From Plasmodiophora brassicae (taxonomy: Eukaryota; Endomyxa: Phytomyxea; Phytomyxea; Plasmodiophorida): 64,000 nt of DNA. Of this stretch, positions 35,410 to 45,424 are shown one piece after another. Under the pieces are notes generated by a model. It was not told the origin of the DNA. It saw only the letters and a list, made by a program, of their open reading frames with translations, and searched no databases. A program made the translations under genes and the position numbers. The stretch covers positions 248,001-312,000 of the forward strand of contig CP145426.1 of NCBI GenBank assembly GCA_036867785.1, read 5' to 3'. The first letter of the stretch is position 1. Every line of letters begins with the position of its first letter.

Positions 35410-37144
35410 CACTGGAAAAATAGAAGTGCCGAATTGGTGCCCGGACGTTCCCCGAGTGCCGATTGAAGTGCCGATTCCAGGGGCCAACAATAGGCAAGTG
35501 CCGATGAGGAGCCGGTGCGACACCTGGAGTGCCGAAATGGTGCCATCTGGACCATCGTGCCAAAAATTGGGATGCCAGGATGATGGGCTTTTTTGCGAGC
35601 AGCCGGCGACTGCACGGTGCCACCTGAGCTGGGCTTTTTTGCGAGCAGCCGGCGACTGCACGGTGCCACCTGAGCTGACACGCCTTTCGAGGTGCCGGCT
35701 CGGTAATTCTCACCAACGCACCTTTCTTTTCCGTCCCGACGGTGCCTCTCCACCACACATTGCCGAATGCGGGCCCGACGCTGCACATCCACCACACACT
35801 AACGGGAAGGCGCGCAATCCGGGTTCCGATCCGGGCTTCGACATCGACGACGAATTGGCACCCGCGTCCTCATTCTTCATATGGATTCGTCGGCAGACGC
35901 ATCCGTATCGTTGCAGGCATGACCGTGTACGAACGGTTTGCACGATAAGACCTGCAATGTACCTGGTTTCTCGTGTCTACTCCAGGTATTGCTCCTGTAT
36001 GCGTGTGTGTATCCGAAGTCAAGGACGCTCACTACCCTCGTGTATTAGTGTCTACACGTCTGAGCAGCTGGAGCGGAACTGTCCCGTTAAGAACGCCGTC
36101 CTGCTCCAGAGGATCCAGTCGGAGTGGCCGTGCAATTGGGCTTGCCCGACGATGATGGCTGACACTCGCCAGCGTATGTGAATTATTTGGTGTTCCACTT
36201 TATAATTATCTGATAATTTGTCCAAGTCAACATACATTATAGATTGGCACTTCACCGGAAGATGATCAGGCTCGTCACCGGAACTCGTCGGCTGCAGCTG
36301 ACGAGCGTTCGCAGTGCAAGGCCGTATTCAAAATCTTTCACGTACGTCGAGCATTTCTGTCTCTGGGGTTTAGTCGCTAACGGTCTTTATGATGCGCAGT
36401 ACAAGACGGTCATGTGATCGCGTTTGCTGGCGGAGATCCCAAACGAGTTTGTCCGGACGACGAACTAGGTGCCCGTCTTCGCCATAGGTCGCTGCGGGAC
36501 GCGGTACGTGTTCGATGGTTCTGACGTCGCCATTATTTATAATGCGTTTGGCTGCAGGCCCAGCATCAAGGGGTGCCTTCGCATCCAGCAGGCCATAATG
36601 GTACGCAACGGCAACGTTAACATCATGTGTTCCCTCATTGTGTTATGTATGAATTTAGGCGGCGTTGCGGCCAGGCGCGTTGAAAGGTATGGCCGTTGTT
36701 GTTGGCATCCAGTTGCATCATCTGATCAGGGATGCAGGTTATAGAACACGATGATGTACGAGGGTGGCGGACATGCAACGTACAAAACTTGTTCCACTTG
36801 CCGATCGATCCTGACGGCGCGTTGACGTCGCGGTCAATGGCGGGTCGCGGATCGGCGCCCATCAAGGAACAGTTACAATAAACCATTCGTTGAAATACCA
36901 AATTCGATAGTGTCTCAATAACTGGGGTACCATTCCATTCTATTACTATACCGGTAGGGAGAGCAAAAATCGTATGACGTTTTTTGGAAGGACGTCCGTT
37001 GAGAGGATTTTTGGAAAATCGGGGCCCGAAATTGGCACCAAATTGGCACTACCAAGTGCCAATTTGGTGTCGTCAAGTGCCAATAAAGGGCCGACGGGCT
37101 AATCCACGGGATGGCACTAATTTGGCACTTCTATTTTTCCAGTG
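35410..37144. mobile_element. Non-autonomous CACTA/EnSpm-like DNA transposon with intact TIRs and AAT target duplication
   Basis: The left end starts CACTGGAAAAATAGAAGTGC and the right end is its complement. The first 32 bp of the two ends agree at 30 positions. The trinucleotide AAT stands immediately outside both ends (35407-35409 and 37145-37147), the 3-bp target duplication expected of CACTA-type elements. The subterminal 300 bp at the left and about 120 bp at the right are packed with the word GTGCCRAT or its complement, as in CACTA subterminal repeats. The 1735-bp interior has no transposase that I can see, so it should depend on a partner element. Short protein-like pieces inside (near 36060-36130 and 36470-36620) could be captured host sequence. 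Confidence 0.78.
35585..35676. repeat. Exact 46-bp tandem duplication
   Basis: 35585-35630 is repeated without change at 35631-35676, inside the left subterminal region of the CACTA-like element. The unit begins GGGCTTTTTTGCGAGCAGCC. Confidence 0.92.
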
Positions 37145-37147
37145 AAT

Positions 37148-38462
37148 ACAGTTCGACACGCTTTCGATTGTGGCAGGCCCACGGCCTGTTTGCATTCTTC
37201 CTAAGCGTTGTGTCCACTTTGTGCCGTACCACATTGGTCTGTGATGGCAGGGTCGGATCGGGCGGTGCCCTTGTGGTGTCCTGGTCTGTGTCCGACGACA
37301 TGTCCCGTGCCGGTACGTATACATACTGCACCCCGTCGTATCCAAACGGTGGACGATCTGCAACCGGCAGCAGTCCGGCCACCTGTGCGTCAAGACATGC
37401 ATCCAGTGCCACACGTTGCAATCCTGAACTGGACGGAATCTCTACCGTACCAGTCGTCCGTTCTACTACTTACGACGGCCTTGCCAGGCCGTCGACGTCG
37501 TAAGCGTTCGAGACCCATGGCCGCCAGCGCCGGATGTGCTAATACATTGATCACGCTCGGGGTCGACACAGCCGGTTGTCACGCCTGGGCACGATGGTTA
37601 ACGCCAGTAGGACAGGTCGTGTCGAACTCGTGTACGGAAAAGGGGTTCTTTCTGATTGCAGCGACGATGATTGTACTGCCTATATATATGTAGCGTATCT
37701 GTACTGCTCCGCTGACTCGACCGTCACGCCTGGCCCTGGCGCCGCCCGGCGCGAGTCACCCGACATCAAACCACCCAGCATAATGGTTGCGCCGTCTTGA
37801 GTACTTGGCAATCGCTACCCTCAGACCCAAGTCTTGTGGTTCACTTCAGGTGTCTTCGCCCTCGCGGCCTCGAGGACGTCGCCTCCAGGACCCTCAGCAG
37901 GGCCCCAGTGCTCTGCGCCGAGTACAAAGGTCCTCCATTCCTGCGGCGGACAGTAATCCAAGGGCGACGCCGGTGACATCCACAGGCCGACATTGCTGTC
38001 TGAAGTGCCTCCCTGGAAGAACCGGCTGGAGCTGACAAAGGACCCGTGAGCAGCGCGTTGAAGATCACGTCCTCCTTTACAACGGGGTTGATTGCGAGAT
38101 CGAGCCACCGTCAGTTGAAAACAAAGGTACCGTTGGAAAGGGCAGTTAAAATCAGAGGCAGCTGGCTAGTTTGCATTGGCATATCTGCCACCGTTCGTAT
38201 CGTATCGCGAAGAATGTAGCGCGAATTGTGATGGCGCGCGTGACGTGTACTCGTTTGGCGCTGAACCATTGGATCATAATTGCAATCGGACCCTGCCCCT
38301 GCACCATGCATCGACGAGCGCGCAGCTGACCATCCAAGGGCGTCGACCAGGTCCCCGTACGTATGCCTGCGAGCGGCACTCACCTTGTCCTGGAGGTCGT
38401 TCAGCAGGGCAACGGCGGCCAGCGCCAGTTGGCGCCGGTCGACATGCGCGCGTACGCCTGCC
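37148..38462. other. Unassigned region, possible degraded minus-strand gene
   Basis: Minus-strand frames have some protein-like stretches: QRVALDACLDAQVAGLLPVA near 37400, LAINPVVKEDVIFNALLTGP near 38080, and ALAAVALLNDLQDKVSAARR near 38400. None gives a recognisable domain and no convincing splice joins them. The CACTA-like element sits at the downstream end, so it may have landed in or beside this gene. Confidence 0.3.
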
Positions 38463-38463
38463 T

Positions 38464-38530
38464 GCCGCCATCCCTGCGCCGCAGGGATGGCGGCTGCCCG
38501 CAGGGCCTGCGGGCATATATATATATGCCC
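38464..38530. repeat. Three consecutive perfect hairpins/palindromes
   Basis: 38464-38494 has 14-bp arms (GCCGCCATCCCTGC) and a 3-nt loop. 38496-38514 has 9-bp arms (GCCCGCAGG) around one G. 38511-38530 is a 20-bp perfect palindrome GGGCATATATATATATGCCC. Together they span 67 bp. Confidence 0.9.
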
Positions 38531-38805
38531 ACAACCCATATATCGACTTCGTCGACAAGGGCGGAATTGCACCACAGATTCGCGTCTGGCGCCCTCAGGG
38601 TGGCACCACAGGTTGCATCCACATTAGGGTGGCCGTAGATGATCAGACACACGGGCTAGTACAATACAATACGGGCCTTGCTATGTAGCCGACGTACAAA
38701 GACCGTGGAACACGTGGGAGCTCGATGAACGTCTCCTGCAGGCTGGAAGCGTTGCGTGGCTTGAGGGTTCTACGGAGCTCATTATTACCAGGGGGGATGT
38801 TGTAG

Positions 38806-39216
38806 GTGGCATGGCTGACGGCGCGTGGCGACGTCGACGCGCCGCCGCTGAACGCCACGCGCGAGCTGTACGTTACGACATTGCCCGGCGGCAGGCGGCC
38901 GCCCGAAAGGCGTCGTACAGGGATCGAGGAGCAGCGCGCGGCGCTTGACGTCGAGTTCCAGGAGTGCCGCGCGCTGCTCGACGCTGAGACGACGGAGCGC
39001 CGCGCAGCGCTTTCAGCCCAAGAAACCGATGTGATTCTTGAGGACACCGACGTGATCATCAATGGACTTCGTCAACAAATCTCCGCTGTGGACGTCCAGC
39101 TTAGGGGTTCGAACCCCATCGGTCAGCTGGACGTCCACAACGGGGAGTACTTCTTGACGAAGAGCGTTGGTGACCATGTCGGTGTCCTCGAGGGCCACAT
39201 CGATTTCTTGGACTGA
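38806..39216 (+). CDS. Coiled-coil-like ORF, left fold-back copy
   Basis: A 136-residue open frame beginning MAWLTARGDVDAPPLNATRE. The middle is rich in Glu, Arg, Ala and Leu with heptad-like spacing (IEEQRAALDVEFQECRALLD, AETTERRAALSAQETD), a likely coiled coil. The C-terminal 35 residues are read through the palindrome centre into the antisense of the other arm. A sister frame of the same length exists on the minus strand. No family is recognised; these may be mobile-element proteins. Confidence 0.4.
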   Translation: MAWLTARGDVDAPPLNATRELYVTTLPGGRRPPERRRTGIEEQRAALDVEFQECRALLDAETTERRAALSAQETDVILEDTDVIINGLRQQISAVDVQLRGSNPIGQLDVHNGEYFLTKSVGDHVGVLEGHIDFLD

Positions 39217-39423
39217 AAGCGCTGCGCGACGCTCCGTCATCTCAGCGTTGAGCAGCGCGCGGCGCTTCTGGAGCTCAACGTCAAGCGCCGCGCGCTGCTC
39301 CTCGATCTCTGTACAACGCCTTTCGGGCGGCCGTCTGCCGCCGGGCAATGTCGTAACGTACAGCTCGCGCGTAGCGTTCAGCGGGAGCGCATCGACGTCG
39401 CCACGCGCCGTCAGCCATGCCAC
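39013..39423 (-). CDS. Coiled-coil-like ORF, right fold-back copy
   Basis: A 136-residue sister of the plus-strand frame, beginning MAWLTARGDVDALPLNATRE. It overlaps that frame antisense over 39013-39216. It keeps the open frame and length despite many substitutions (for example VEFQECRALLD versus VELQKRRALLN). Confidence 0.4.
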   Translation of the reverse strand: MAWLTARGDVDALPLNATRELYVTTLPGGRRPPERRCTEIEEQRAALDVELQKRRALLNAEMTERRAALSVQEIDVALEDTDMVTNALRQEVLPVVDVQLTDGVRTPKLDVHSGDLLTKSIDDHVGVLKNHIGFLG

Positions 39424-39463
39424 CTACAACATCCCCCCGGTAACAATGGACTGCATGGAACCC

Positions 39464-39618
39464 TCGTCAACGGGCTCTTCCAGCCGGCCGGCCCGGTTGC
39501 CCCGCCTCTGGCGAATGGCGGAAATGTATGCGGCCACCATGTCGCCGACGTATAGAGTCAGGTTCTCATCCCATCGCTGATATATAGATAATTAAGAGTC
39601 GTACATCTTGTTCTTGGG
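39464..39618. other. Spacer between fold-backs
   Basis: About 155 bp with a short AT-rich tract (TATATAGATAATTAAG near 39580). Nothing else is recognised. Confidence 0.35.
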
Positions 39619-40147
39619 CAGGCTGATTTGCAATGCACACGGCATATCAATGCGTTTGTCCAGAAATTGAATCATGAGCGATTCTCCTCTGATCATTTGA
39701 CACCCAACAGCTCCATTCTTAGGCAGTTGCTTGATCTATAACTGAGCGACTTGGGCATGTCGCCGGCTCCTCGTCGTCAAATCGTATTGCGGATCGGAGG
39801 TCCAACGTAGATCTGGAGTATTGGATCGCGTTTCTGGAGAACGCGTTCGATGACAAAGCAACGATTGTTTGCGAGGCGCACAAGAAGCTGCTGGTCAATA
39901 GGAATATCACCTGAACATATGAGTCCACCGGAAGCATCATTCAGGTTGCGATTTCTCTTGATCAACAGCCCCTCGTGCGTCTTGTACACGATCTTTGCTT
40001 TGTCATCGAACCGACACGCGAACCCGGCGACATGGCCAAGTCGCTACGTTGGATCAAGCAGCAAAGGGAGCTGGAGACTTTCAAACCAGATGCCAATCTG
40101 ATCTGGGGAATGGCATTGATACGCCGGACCAATCGCAAATCAGCCTG
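39619..40147. repeat. Older fold-back inverted duplication with diverged arms
   Basis: Left arm about 39619-39913, right arm about 39930-40147. Anchors that pair in inverted orientation are CAGGCTGATTT (39619) with 40137-40147; CTTGATC (39730) with 40052-40058; and CGATGACAAAGCA (39848) with 39996-40008. Arm coordinates drift by up to 90 bp, so indels have accumulated. Both arms encode a related peptide (AFDDKATIVCEAHKKLLVNR on plus; FDDKAKIVYKTHEGLLIKRN on minus), so an unknown coding sequence was duplicated. Confidence 0.7.
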
Positions 40148-40432
40148 ACCAAGAACAAGTTGTACGACTGATAATCTAACAGCCTTTCGGCAGTTCACTC
40201 ACGACACACACAAATAGCAGAATGAGCTTATAAATTGCATGGAGCGCCTACATACGGTAGGTAGGTGGGTGCGCGCCTGGGACCTTCCAGGAACATTCCG
40301 AGCGTCACTGGAGTCATGGCATGAGAACCTGAGAATCCGCTCTAGAAGCCCAAGTCACGTCCAGTGGTGGACGACGCCTCGCAGGCTGGGGCAGGGACGT
40401 CGTCAGAAGTCGATGGCGTTGTCGAGGGGACG

Positions 40433-41743
40433 TCAGAAGTCGATGAAGTTGTCGAGGAAGATGTCCGGGTTGGTAAAGCACGTGTGCGTGTAGATGTCAT
40501 CAGGATGGAACCTGTTCCCGCATCGATAGCAGAAGTGGACGTGACAGACCGGGCAGGCCATGTGGAAGCACCCGTCCGTCTTCTCGATGCCCGTCCCGCA
40601 CCCGGGGCAGACCGACGCGTGGGTCAGGCACCAGTCGCGGGCGCTGTCGTCCGACTTCACCCAGGCGACGTACTCCCGAATCCACGGGCGCCTTCTCGCC
40701 AGCTCCTCGCGAACGCCGTCTGCCAGCGCGTCATACCACGAGATGAGCCGGCCAACCCGGCCCATGTCGCATTGCTGATGCTCGTCGCGTATGCGGCCGA
40801 GGCAGGTCTCGCACCAGGTCGCGCCGCATTCATCACAGTAGACGATCGCCCGGGCGTTCCGCCCGAACCGGACCATGGTCCGACTCGAGCAGGACCGCTT
40901 CGGGCAGCCCGCGAGACGCGGTTCCATCGGTAATTCCGTCATGGCCATGGCCGCTCTCCATTCCAGCACGTCTTTGCGCTCCTGCTGGCCCAGGAGGCGG
41001 TCCAGGCACCCGATGTCTTGCATGGGCGCACGACACTCGAGGACGGCGCAGCAGAACGACAACGGCGACGCGCCGCGCCCGTTCCGCCGGATGTCGTCGA
41101 GTTGCGATCGCAGCCAGGACCTGGAGCAGTCCCTGCAGTACAGGTGCAGGCAGGTGATCGACACCATGTCGAGCACCCGGGTCGCATACAGGCAGATCGG
41201 GCAGGACGCGACCTGCACGCTGAGCGCAGCGTGCCTCGCGAAGTCCCCCATGGCGCACGTGTCGAGGTTGCCGATGGCGTGGAGGCGCTCGACGTCGCTG
41301 ACGCCACGGCGCTGCATGTCGGAGGCGTCCAGGATCCGGCTCGGGACAAGGGCGGCGAGACGCGAGGCTGTTCCGGTGATGATCGGGAAGAACTGGACGG
41401 CGTCGCAGACGATCGCCTGACAGACCAGGGCGGAATTCGGCTCGTCCTCCAAGACCGACTGGGCGTGCTTGTTGATCCAGGCCAACCACTCCTCGTCAAT
41501 GCTTTCACTGGACACGGATACGTGGTGGGGAACGCCGTCCCGGAAGGTGAACGCGGCCGTCACCATGCCGATGGCGCCCTTGTCGGCCAGGATACGATAC
41601 GAGCACGACGATCGCGTGTCGTCGGCGACGACGAACACGACGCCGGGCGTGCTCAGGTCGAGGTCGATCGCGGTGCCGCCGTCCGATCGCGGCTCGCAAT
41701 CGAAGATCGACAACGTCGCCAGCCAGTCGTCCGTGTCGGCCAT
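40433..41743 (-). CDS. RBR (RING-between-RING) E3 ubiquitin ligase, RNF14-like
   Basis: A single-exon gene of 436 residues from ATG 41743. Residues about 1-125 look like an RWD domain (AIDLDLSTPGVVFVVADDTR at the start, EEWLAWINKHAQSVLED near the end). RING1 starts CPICLYATRVLDMVSITCLH then LYCRDCSRSW. The IBR is seen as GCPKRSCSSRTMVRFGRNAR, VYCDECGATWCETCLG. RING2 is CPGCGTGIEKTDGCFHMACP then VCHVHFCYRCGNRFHPDD. In RBR enzymes the Cys before FHMAC (DGCFHMAC) accepts ubiquitin before transfer; it is present. The RWD plus RBR order is that of RNF14/ARA54. The C-terminal tail is short (CFTNPDIFLDNFIDF). Confidence 0.9.
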   Translation of the reverse strand: MADTDDWLATLSIFDCEPRSDGGTAIDLDLSTPGVVFVVADDTRSSCSYRILADKGAIGMVTAAFTFRDGVPHHVSVSSESIDEEWLAWINKHAQSVLEDEPNSALVCQAIVCDAVQFFPIITGTASRLAALVPSRILDASDMQRRGVSDVERLHAIGNLDTCAMGDFARHAALSVQVASCPICLYATRVLDMVSITCLHLYCRDCSRSWLRSQLDDIRRNGRGASPLSFCCAVLECRAPMQDIGCLDRLLGQQERKDVLEWRAAMAMTELPMEPRLAGCPKRSCSSRTMVRFGRNARAIVYCDECGATWCETCLGRIRDEHQQCDMGRVGRLISWYDALADGVREELARRRPWIREYVAWVKSDDSARDWCLTHASVCPGCGTGIEKTDGCFHMACPVCHVHFCYRCGNRFHPDDIYTHTCFTNPDIFLDNFIDF

Positions 41744-42217
41744 CGGTCCCTCTGTGCGTCGTTGCTATTGATAGTGCGGTCGCTGGATCGATTCCCTATT
41801 TTTATACAGGCACTATTTATAGATGCCCGGCCCGTCCGCGTCCGCCGTCGTTCCCTCTGTGTGACGCTGCATTGCGGAAATGCCATTTTTGGGGCCTCTG
41901 CCCGAATCACCATTCCAGGGTCGCATTCATCCCAGTCGTTGCAGGACCTGCCTGCCACCGTTCAATGTGGCCTGTTTCTCACCAACCAAGACGTCGTATT
42001 GAATTAAATGTGGGGACAGAACGGCGTTTCCCGATGGTTGGGCCCGTCGAGCTTGACAAGGCCATCCTTGGTCCATTTCAGCGGGACCAGGCGGCGGTTT
42101 CGTAACGGGCGGATACCGCTGGTGTTGTCCCGGCAGCGATGGCACGGCGAATTCGGCGGGAACAGCAGCCCCAAATTCGTTGCATCCATCGCGCGGATGG
42201 CCCTCTCCAGCGACTGC

Positions 42218-43423
42218 TTATCCATCGCGGCAATGCCCGAACGCCGCTTTGACCTTGCAGGCGTCACGGGTGTTGATACCGGGGACGCAGCAACGATCGA
42301 TCTTGGTGCACTGCGCCACACTCTTAGCACCGTGAATGTCGATCGGCGCAGCCAGCGACGTCAACGACCTGGCGTTACGTCTGGCCGCACGGCGCTCTTC
42401 GATCATTCTGGTCAGTGTTTCTCTGGCCTTGGACCGGTCGAGGATGCGCATGGCCGAGCGCGGCAGTGTGAACTGCAGCAGGGAACCCGCGTCACGCACC
42501 GACTTGTTCGTACCGTACACCTCATATACGTACGATGTCGGATGTCGTCTCCGCGATGGCCGTGTACTCGTGAACGCGCTCACCGTCATCATCAGCGACG
42601 AGCGCTTCGCCGCCGAGGATCTCGCCGACGCCCGTATAGCACACGAGGACCAGTGGGTGTCGTCGCCGATCCGCTGCACCACCACCATACGTTTGAGCCA
42701 TATGCAGCGAATCCCGGCGTACGTATTCACGTAACCTTCTTCGTTGCGAGTGTAAAGGCCGATGGATCCGCTGACGATGAACGACGTTTCGTCGGCGACG
42801 TTGCCCTGCCGGAAGATGACGTCGCGCGCGCGCAGCGTCTGAGATTTCAGGAGACGCGATAGGTCCCGGATGAACTCCTCGCTGGCGCCGACCGCGAAGT
42901 ACGGCAGCGACATGATCTGCTGCATGCGCTGCATGAGGTCGTTTTTCAGCTGTTTCTTAATGATCGACCGGCTCTGCTGGCCGTCGATCCTCATGAACCA
43001 GCTCGGCGCCGTTGCCAGGACGCTCGAGTTCCTGGCCATGTTCTCCATGACTCCCTGTTCGCCCACGATTTCCCCCGGCTTACTCAACGCCACAATGAAC
43101 TTGCCAAATCCCGCCACGTTAATGTTTCGCCCTTCCTCTTGGCGGTACACGGCGAACGCGCCCTTGATCAAAATCAAAAGGCTGTCGCTGGCGTCGCCCT
43201 GCTTGAAGATGAGCTGGTCGGCGTCGAATTTCGCCAAGCCCACACCGCGGCATAATCGGTTCAGGTTCTCCTTCGTGATCTGCTTGAAGATGTTCGCCCG
43301 GCAATTGCTGAGTATGAAGCTCCGTATGGCGTCGACGTCCTCCTGCGTGCGCTGGCCCCGTCCCGTCTGCAGGCTCTGCACCACGGTCTTCCCCCCAGTC
43401 GACGACGCGGACGTCGCTGCCAT
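42218..43423 (-). CDS. Protein with two cyclic-nucleotide-binding domains (PKA-R-like)
   Basis: At least three exons: 43423-42736, 42673-42534 and 42472 onward (introns 42674-42735 and 42473-42533). Helical N-terminus, then CNB-A: LIFKQGDASDSLLILIKGAF, GEIVGEQGVMENMARNSSVL, with the Glu and Arg of a phosphate-binding cassette in place (GEQG, ARNSS). CNB-B starts VIFRQGNVADETSFIVSGSI and, after the first intron, continues HPLVLVCYTGVGEILGGEAL; its cassette lacks the usual PRxAT, so binding there is doubtful. After the second intron a basic helix follows (RSKARETLTRMIEERRAARR). I see no RRxS/RRxA inhibitor motif and no dimerisation helix typical of PKA regulatory subunits. The C-terminal 25 residues to 42218 are uncertain and may hide another intron. 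Confidence 0.78.
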   Translation of the reverse strand: MAATSASSTGGKTVVQSLQTGRGQRTQEDVDAIRSFILSNCRANIFKQITKENLNRLCRGVGLAKFDADQLIFKQGDASDSLLILIKGAFAVYRQEEGRNINVAGFGKFIVALSKPGEIVGEQGVMENMARNSSVLATAPSWFMRIDGQQSRSIIKKQLKNDLMQRMQQIMSLPYFAVGASEEFIRDLSRLLKSQTLRARDVIFRQGNVADETSFIVSGSIGLYTRNEEGYVNTYAGIRCIWLKRMVVVQRIGDDTHWSSCAIRASARSSAAKRSSLMMTVSAFTSTRPSRRRHPTSYVYEVYGTNKSVRDAGSLLQFTLPRSAMRILDRSKARETLTRMIEERRAARRNARSLTSLAAPIDIHGAKSVAQCTKIDRCCVPGINTRDACKVKAAFGHCRDG

Positions 43424-43590
43424 GAAGCGTACGATCGGGATCAGTCCCGGTGGCAGAAAAATCGGGGTCGGTTCGACTGTCGTTGGATTCGTCGGTTCAT
43501 TGCAATACTGTAACTATCCTGATTGTTTGGTGGACACTGGGCGGCTCATGTTGCATTCGGCGATTGCACGTCAGCGGGGACCTTACACAG

Positions 43591-45378
43591 CTAGGTGTGA
43601 GGGGTAGGCGTCGTCGTGGGCTTCCTGGTCGCAAAGTCGTTGGTGATGGCCTGTGTCTTGGTTAACTTCGCGTGCCGGCCGCTGATGACCGCCTGGATCT
43701 TCGGAACGAACAGGATAGCGATGTTGGCGAAGAGGCCGACAATGACGGCCATGGACGCCATGATGAACTGTACGGTGACCTGCTCGGGGCTGAGGAATTC
43801 CAGCCCCGGAACGATGCTCAACGATATCAGTCCGGTCGTGTAGATCGCCAGACCAATTTGCTTCGAGTCGTTCAGTGCCGGGATGGTAACGTGCGACGTA
43901 CGGGCAGATAGGAACGCGCCCCAGATAATGATTATCCCCTGCGCCAGCGTTCATGATCGGTATCCATTGTCGCCCCCGGGTATCCATTCACTGTACCTTA
44001 ACGCCATAGATCGTCCCGAGAAACGTGTCGTAATGAACGGAATTGCACCGTGAGATGTACGGTTGCACAATGGAGTTGTCCGGGTCGAGGTCGTCAGGGA
44101 TTGAGGGCAGGTCGGTGACGAGGGTCGTGATGGGGTCAACAATGGCCCAGACGCAAATGATGACGACGTCGATGGCGATCAGGGCGCCCATATATGCGAA
44201 TAGGAGGCGGTTCTTGATCTTGACGACTTTAGCCTCAGCGCCAGTGTTGAAGATGGCCGCCACCCGGTACGTCTTGATGAACAACCCACCGAAGCACATC
44301 GAGAACGCGAACGACAGGAGTGCAACACGTACCAGGCAGTTCGTGCCGTTCGATACGCCCAGCACGATGATGTACACGAATCCGACAATGACACCGACGA
44401 GAATGACGTTGTTGAAGATGGGCGACGACATTTTGATAAAGGTCAGATCGCGATAGTGTACATTGAAGGCCAGAACAATGGCCGTGACCAGGATGCCAAA
44501 CGAAGCGAGGACAATGACGGTGGTCGACGCTGCGACGGACACCTGTCGAGGCACGCGTCGCACCGTTGGTACATCGACGGGTGTCGACGTGCGACCCGAT
44601 GTCCAGTGCACGGTGGACGTTAGTTCCACACCGGTGGGCCATACGTTGCCGACCTGGACCCAGGCCTTCGTGCCGTCCGCTCGCGTCACGTAATTCATCA
44701 GGTTGTAGGCGGCGACGCGCTCGCCGTTGGCGTCCAGCTCTATCTCACTGGTCGCGCCGAGCATTGTCGTCGAACGCAGGCTGGCCAGAACATTCGCCGA
44801 CGTCAGCGACTGGTGCAACTCGTTCAGGGCGCGGAACCCGAAGAGGACGTTGTCGTACACGAATGGCGACACCGGGATTGGCATCGCGTTCTTCCACGTT
44901 CTGTACAAACGAATGTCAAGGCCTGCTTGCAATTACCTACGCTAATGGTCAACGTGTTTGGCTGGGACGTGTACAGGCCCTGCCACTTGTTGTAGAAGCG
45001 TTTGTAGATGGGGTTGGACACGTTCGTATAGCCAAGGCAGCCGATGACGCCGTCGGGGACGACGGGGTCCATCGGGCTCTCCACCCAGATCTGGGACCCG
45101 ATCCAGACCCAATCCGGGCCGACCATACCCATGGCACGTGCCGCACGTGCGTTGACGGTGGGCGTTCGCATGGTATGCCAGTACCACGACGAAGGGGGCA
45201 GACAGTCCTTGTTGACCGGGTCGGCCAGCATGGCGGCGATGATGATTCGAATTCCGCTGGACAGAATGCGTTGCAACGATACAGTCCTCACTGTTGGGCA
45301 GCGCCAGCGTGGCCCAACGGGGTCGCACAGACGTCTGAGCCAGCACCGATTCCACCGGCTCTTCGCATCACAATTCAT
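43591..45378 (-). CDS. Class C (GABA-B-like) G-protein-coupled receptor, N-terminal lobe not found
   Basis: From the 5' side: part of a periplasmic-binding-type ligand domain (SGIRIIIAAMLADPVN, ARAMGMVGPDWVWIGSQIW, SNPIYKRFYNKWQGLY), a hinge (PFVYDNVLFGFRALNELHQS), a short link, then seven hydrophobic helices: TTVIVLASFGILVTAIVLAF, NVILVGVIVGFVYIIVLGV, LSFAFSMCFGGLFIKTYRV, LFAYMGALIAIDVVIICVWA, and after an intron of about 59 bp near 43943 GIIIIWGAFLSARTSHVTIP, IGLAIYTTGLISLSIVPG and QFIMASMAVIVGLFANIAIL. It ends FVPKI then a Thr/Pro-rich tail. FGGLFIKTYR and VPKI are class C hallmarks. The ligand domain begins mid-fold and nothing matching its first lobe lies upstream, so the gene is 5'-truncated, wrongly assembled, or has a distant exon. 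A junction near 44930 needs a short intron I could not place exactly. Confidence 0.82.
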
Positions 45379-45424
45379 TCTGTGATGGAGGTTGCCCAGT
45401 TAATTCCGCGACGTTGGTTTACGA

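Larger units (their letters stand above)
38763..39463. repeat. Fold-back inverted duplication, about 339-bp arms
   Basis: 38763-39101 and 39125-39463 are inverted copies with a 23-bp spacer that itself contains GGGGTTCGAACCCC. The two innermost 15-bp segments are perfect complements. Outward the arms diverge to a level where about one residue in five of the encoded protein differs. Confidence 0.85.

Noticed and set aside
39104-39117. GGGGTTCGAACCCC resembling a tRNA T-arm/B box
   Set aside because: It is the loop of a fold-back; there is no A box, anticodon arm or acceptor pairing around it.
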